Shown here: positions 32,713 through 34,864 of the stretch, piece by piece
Numbering within the stretch: the first letter of the stretch is position 1
Layout of the letters: every line of letters starts with the position of its first letter
Assembly: GCA_945861405.1 (NCBI GenBank)
Contig: CAMAUL010000033.1
Span: 1-34,864, forward strand
DNA from: Candidatus Methylobacter oryzae
GTDB taxonomy: Bacteria > Pseudomonadota > Gammaproteobacteria > Methylococcales > Methylomonadaceae
Reading direction: 5' to 3'
DNA length: 34,864 bases
Notes under the pieces: generated by a model
What the model was told of the DNA's origin: nothing
The model's input: only the letters and a program-made list of their open reading frames with translations
The model's database searches: none
Position numbers and translations under genes: made by a program

Positions 32713-33462
32713 ATGCTCAGCATAAAAAATCTTCACGTCAGCGTTGGCGACAAGCCCATTCTTAAAGGCATTAACCTTGAGATTAAAGCCGGTGAAATCC
32801 ACGCAATTATGGGGCCGAACGGTTCCGGTAAAAGCACCTTGTCGCATGTGCTGTCAGGCAAGGGCGGTTATACCGTGACCGAAGGCTCGGCGACTTATCA
32901 GGGCAAGGATTTGCTGGAGATGGCTCCTGAAATCAGGGCAAGGGAAGGCGTGTTTTTAGCGTTCCAGTATCCGGTGGAAATTCCCGGCGTCAGCAATATT
33001 TACTTGTTGAAAGCGGCGCTGAACTCCATACGCAAACATAATGGGCAGCCTGAAGTTGATGCGATGGATTTTTTAACGCTGGTTAAAGATAAAGTGCGTT
33101 TGCTGGAAATGGATGAGAAATTTCTTTACCGTGCGGTTAACGAAGGCTTCTCCGGCGGCGAAAAGAAACGTAATGAAATCCTGCAAATGGCTATCTTGGA
33201 ACCCAAGCTGTGCATACTGGATGAAACCGATTCCGGCCTGGATATAGACGCTTTAAAAATCGTCTCGGAAGGCGTTAATTCCTTGCGATCACCGGATCGT
33301 TCTTTTGTGATGGTGACGCATTACCAGCGCTTGCTTAACTATATCAAACCGGATTTTGTCCACGTCTTGGCGCACGGACAGATCGTCAAATCCGGCGGTG
33401 CCGAGCTGGCACTGGAGCTGGAAGAAAAAGGCTACAGTTGGGTTGAAGAGGCGGCAGCGTAA
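32713..33462 (+). CDS. sufC: SUF system ATPase SufC
   Basis: SufC is the ABC-type ATPase of the SufBC2D complex. The start [12 protein letters not shown] at 32713 gives 249 residues, the family norm; upstream in-frame ATGs fall in a repeat. It has Walker A GPNGSGKS (34-41), the SufC signature [10 protein letters not shown], Walker [13 protein letters not shown], and [10 protein letters not shown]. Its stop overlaps the sufD start by one base (TAATG). AGG lies ten bases before the ATG. The 585-bp gap to sufB means its translation is not coupled to sufB as it would be in an intact operon. Confidence 0.96.
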   Translation: MLSIKNLHVSVGDKPILKGINLEIKAGEIHAIMGPNGSGKSTLSHVLSGKGGYTVTEGSATYQGKDLLEMAPEIRAREGVFLAFQYPVEIPGVSNIYLLKAALNSIRKHNGQPEVDAMDFLTLVKDKVRLLEMDEKFLYRAVNEGFSGGEKKRNEILQMAILEPKLCILDETDSGLDIDALKIVSEGVNSLRSPDRSFVMVTHYQRLLNYIKPDFVHVLAHGQIVKSGGAELALELEEKGYSWVEEAAA

Positions 33463-34835
33463 TGACGACGGCAACAGCAAGCCGTTATGCGGCTGAATAT
33501 CAAACGATAGCTCCAGTATTGCCGGGGCAAGCATTGCCTTGGTTGAAGGCGTTAAGGGCTGAGGCATTGATGGCATTTTCAGCGCACGGCTTCCCATCGC
33601 CGCGTGAAGAAGAATGGCGATACACTAATGTGTCCGGCATTGAGAAGAAACTGTTTGCACCTTCGATAAATTTAACTGCCGGTGATGTCAATTCCGAATG
33701 GTTGAAAGCTTACCTACTGGAAGATGCTTGGGTCTTGGTTTTAGTGAACGGCCATTTTTCGGCAGAGCTTTCGGTTTTAGACGGTCTGCCCGATTCTGTT
33801 TCAGTGATGGGCATGGCTGATGCGTTGGCAAAACAGCCGGACACAGTGGAAAAATATCTGGGCACAGCTGCTGATCAATCAGAGCACAGCTTCATTGCTT
33901 TCAATACCGCATGGTTTACCGACGGCTTGTTTGTGCATGTACCGGCAAAGCTGGTTTTAGACAGGCCGATACAGTTGCTGCACATTGTCACCGGGGCCGA
34001 TGCAATGGCGACGACCCGCAATGTCATTATTGCCGACGAAATGGCCGAAGTTAAGGTGATAGAAACGTTCGTCGGCATGGGTATCGCCAGGGATGGTGTG
34101 TATGCCGTGAGCCAGTCGGGAACTGGCGCGGCGAACGCCTATTTAACCGCCGCAGTCACCGAGGTTTTTGTTGGAGCTTGTGCCGATGTGACGCTGTATA
34201 AAATGCAATGCGAGTCTGAAAAAGCCTATCATTTTGGCGGCAGCTACATTAAACAGGCTCGGGATGCCCGGTTTACGCATCATAATTTTGCCTTTGGCGG
34301 ATTACTGGCGCGCAGCGATATTCATGTCGATCTGGATCACGCATCGGAGTGCGAACTGAATGGTTTGTACTTGGGCGTCAAGCGCCAACATATCGACAAC
34401 CATACCCGCATCAATCACTTGAAGCCTTATGCAATCAGCCGCGAGCTGTACAAAGGCGTGCTGGATGACAGGGCCAGAGGCGTGTTTCAAGGGCGGGTGA
34501 TTGTGGCTGTTGATGCACAGAAAACCGATTCGCAAATGAATAACCGCAATCTGCTGCTATCGGATGATGCCGAAGTGGATACCAAGCCGCAACTGGAAAT
34601 TTATGCCGATGACGTCAAATGCGGACATGGTGTGACGGTGGGCCAGCTGGATGAAAAATCCATTTTCTACCTGCAATCACGCTGCGTTGATGAAGAAACC
34701 GCGCGTAACATGCTGACCTTTGCTTTTGCCAATGAAATGGTCGATAAGGTTAAAATTAAAAGCTTACACGATAAGGTTTTAGAACAAGTGTTAGCGCGCT
34801 TCCCGCAGGAAGGCGTGAACAAAGAATGGCTATAA
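33462..34835 (+). CDS. sufD: Fe-S cluster assembly protein SufD
   Basis: SufD is the SufB paralogue of the SufBC2D scaffold and contributes to iron entry. The 457-residue protein has PREEEWRYTNVSGIEKKLF near the N-terminus, the beta-helical core (DGLFVHVPAKLVLDRPIQLL; RNVIIADEMAEVKVIE), and the conserved C-terminal segment with RGVFQGRVIV, QMNNRNLLLSDDAEVDTKPQ, KCGHGVTVGQLDEKSIFYLQ and SRC. The tail ends at 34835, close to the window end. sufS and a sulfur carrier gene are expected downstream but are not visible. Confidence 0.96.
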   Translation: MTTATASRYAAEYQTIAPVLPGQALPWLKALRAEALMAFSAHGFPSPREEEWRYTNVSGIEKKLFAPSINLTAGDVNSEWLKAYLLEDAWVLVLVNGHFSAELSVLDGLPDSVSVMGMADALAKQPDTVEKYLGTAADQSEHSFIAFNTAWFTDGLFVHVPAKLVLDRPIQLLHIVTGADAMATTRNVIIADEMAEVKVIETFVGMGIARDGVYAVSQSGTGAANAYLTAAVTEVFVGACADVTLYKMQCESEKAYHFGGSYIKQARDARFTHHNFAFGGLLARSDIHVDLDHASECELNGLYLGVKRQHIDNHTRINHLKPYAISRELYKGVLDDRARGVFQGRVIVAVDAQKTDSQMNNRNLLLSDDAEVDTKPQLEIYADDVKCGHGVTVGQLDEKSIFYLQSRCVDEETARNMLTFAFANEMVDKVKIKSLHDKVLEQVLARFPQEGVNKEWL

Positions 34836-34864
34836 AATATCGGCAATATTAATGGTGATCTGAT

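Noticed and set aside
34836-34864. Start of a next suf gene at the window end
   Set aside because: The only ATG there is followed by a stop after three codons; too little sequence is left to call a gene.

Overview
The window looks like chromosomal DNA of a gammaproteobacterium. The BamE/Fur divergent pair, LolC-LolD, DUF2062-ComEC, MlaC, HtpX and an Rrf2-led SUF operon all fit that class. A MoxY-like sensor kinase beside DUF2380 and SRPBCC genes, and the dense load of short palindromic intergenic repeats, suggest a methanotroph of the Methylococcales. That placement is inference; no methane or methanol oxidation gene is present.

Layout. 1-51 is the first 17 codons of an IS110-family transposase running off the window. 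83-3486 (minus) holds a polytopic spermidine-synthase-fold protein and an exported PIMT-like methyltransferase. 3487-4039 is a composite of repeats, followed by a PEBP/YbhB protein. From 4610 to 13343 lies a protein-quality-control and stress region: HtpX, Hsp20, a cold-shock protein, a ribosome-hibernation factor fused to a cold-shock domain, a Lon-like ATP-dependent protease, a second M48 protease, MlaC, and three separate small DUF2934 proteins. 13344-14211 has a decayed purine-permease fragment and paired hairpins. 14212-19569 is a redox pair: a GltD-like flavoprotein with two ferredoxin-type clusters, and a full-length pyruvate:ferredoxin oxidoreductase. 19739-20395 is a REP-associated transposase framed by mirror-image REP doublets. 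20652-26634 is conserved envelope and housekeeping sequence (bamE, fur, lolC, lolD, DUF2062, comEC). 26789-30097 is a divergent DUF2380/SRPBCC pair facing a two-component system. 30221-34835 is sufR-sufB-[toxin-antitoxin]-sufC-sufD.

How genes work together. The 4.6-13.3 kb block joins membrane and cytosolic proteolysis, holdase activity and ribosome hibernation. The NifJ/GltD pair can oxidise pyruvate and pass electrons to ferredoxin or NADPH. The SUF operon builds Fe-S clusters, which NifJ, the GltD-like protein and SufR all use; an IscR-type operator overlaps its predicted promoter.

Most unusual observations. (1) An AT-rich RelE/ParE-type toxin-antitoxin module plus a repeat splits sufB from sufC. 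(2) A conserved ~45-bp core occurs three times, each time between self-complementary arms whose sequence differs from copy to copy. (3) Three DUF2934 genes lie among stress genes within 4.4 kb. (4) An intact RAYT sits inside near-identical inverted REP doublets, with a related solo palindrome 6 kb away. No rRNA, tRNA or CRISPR array was recognised.
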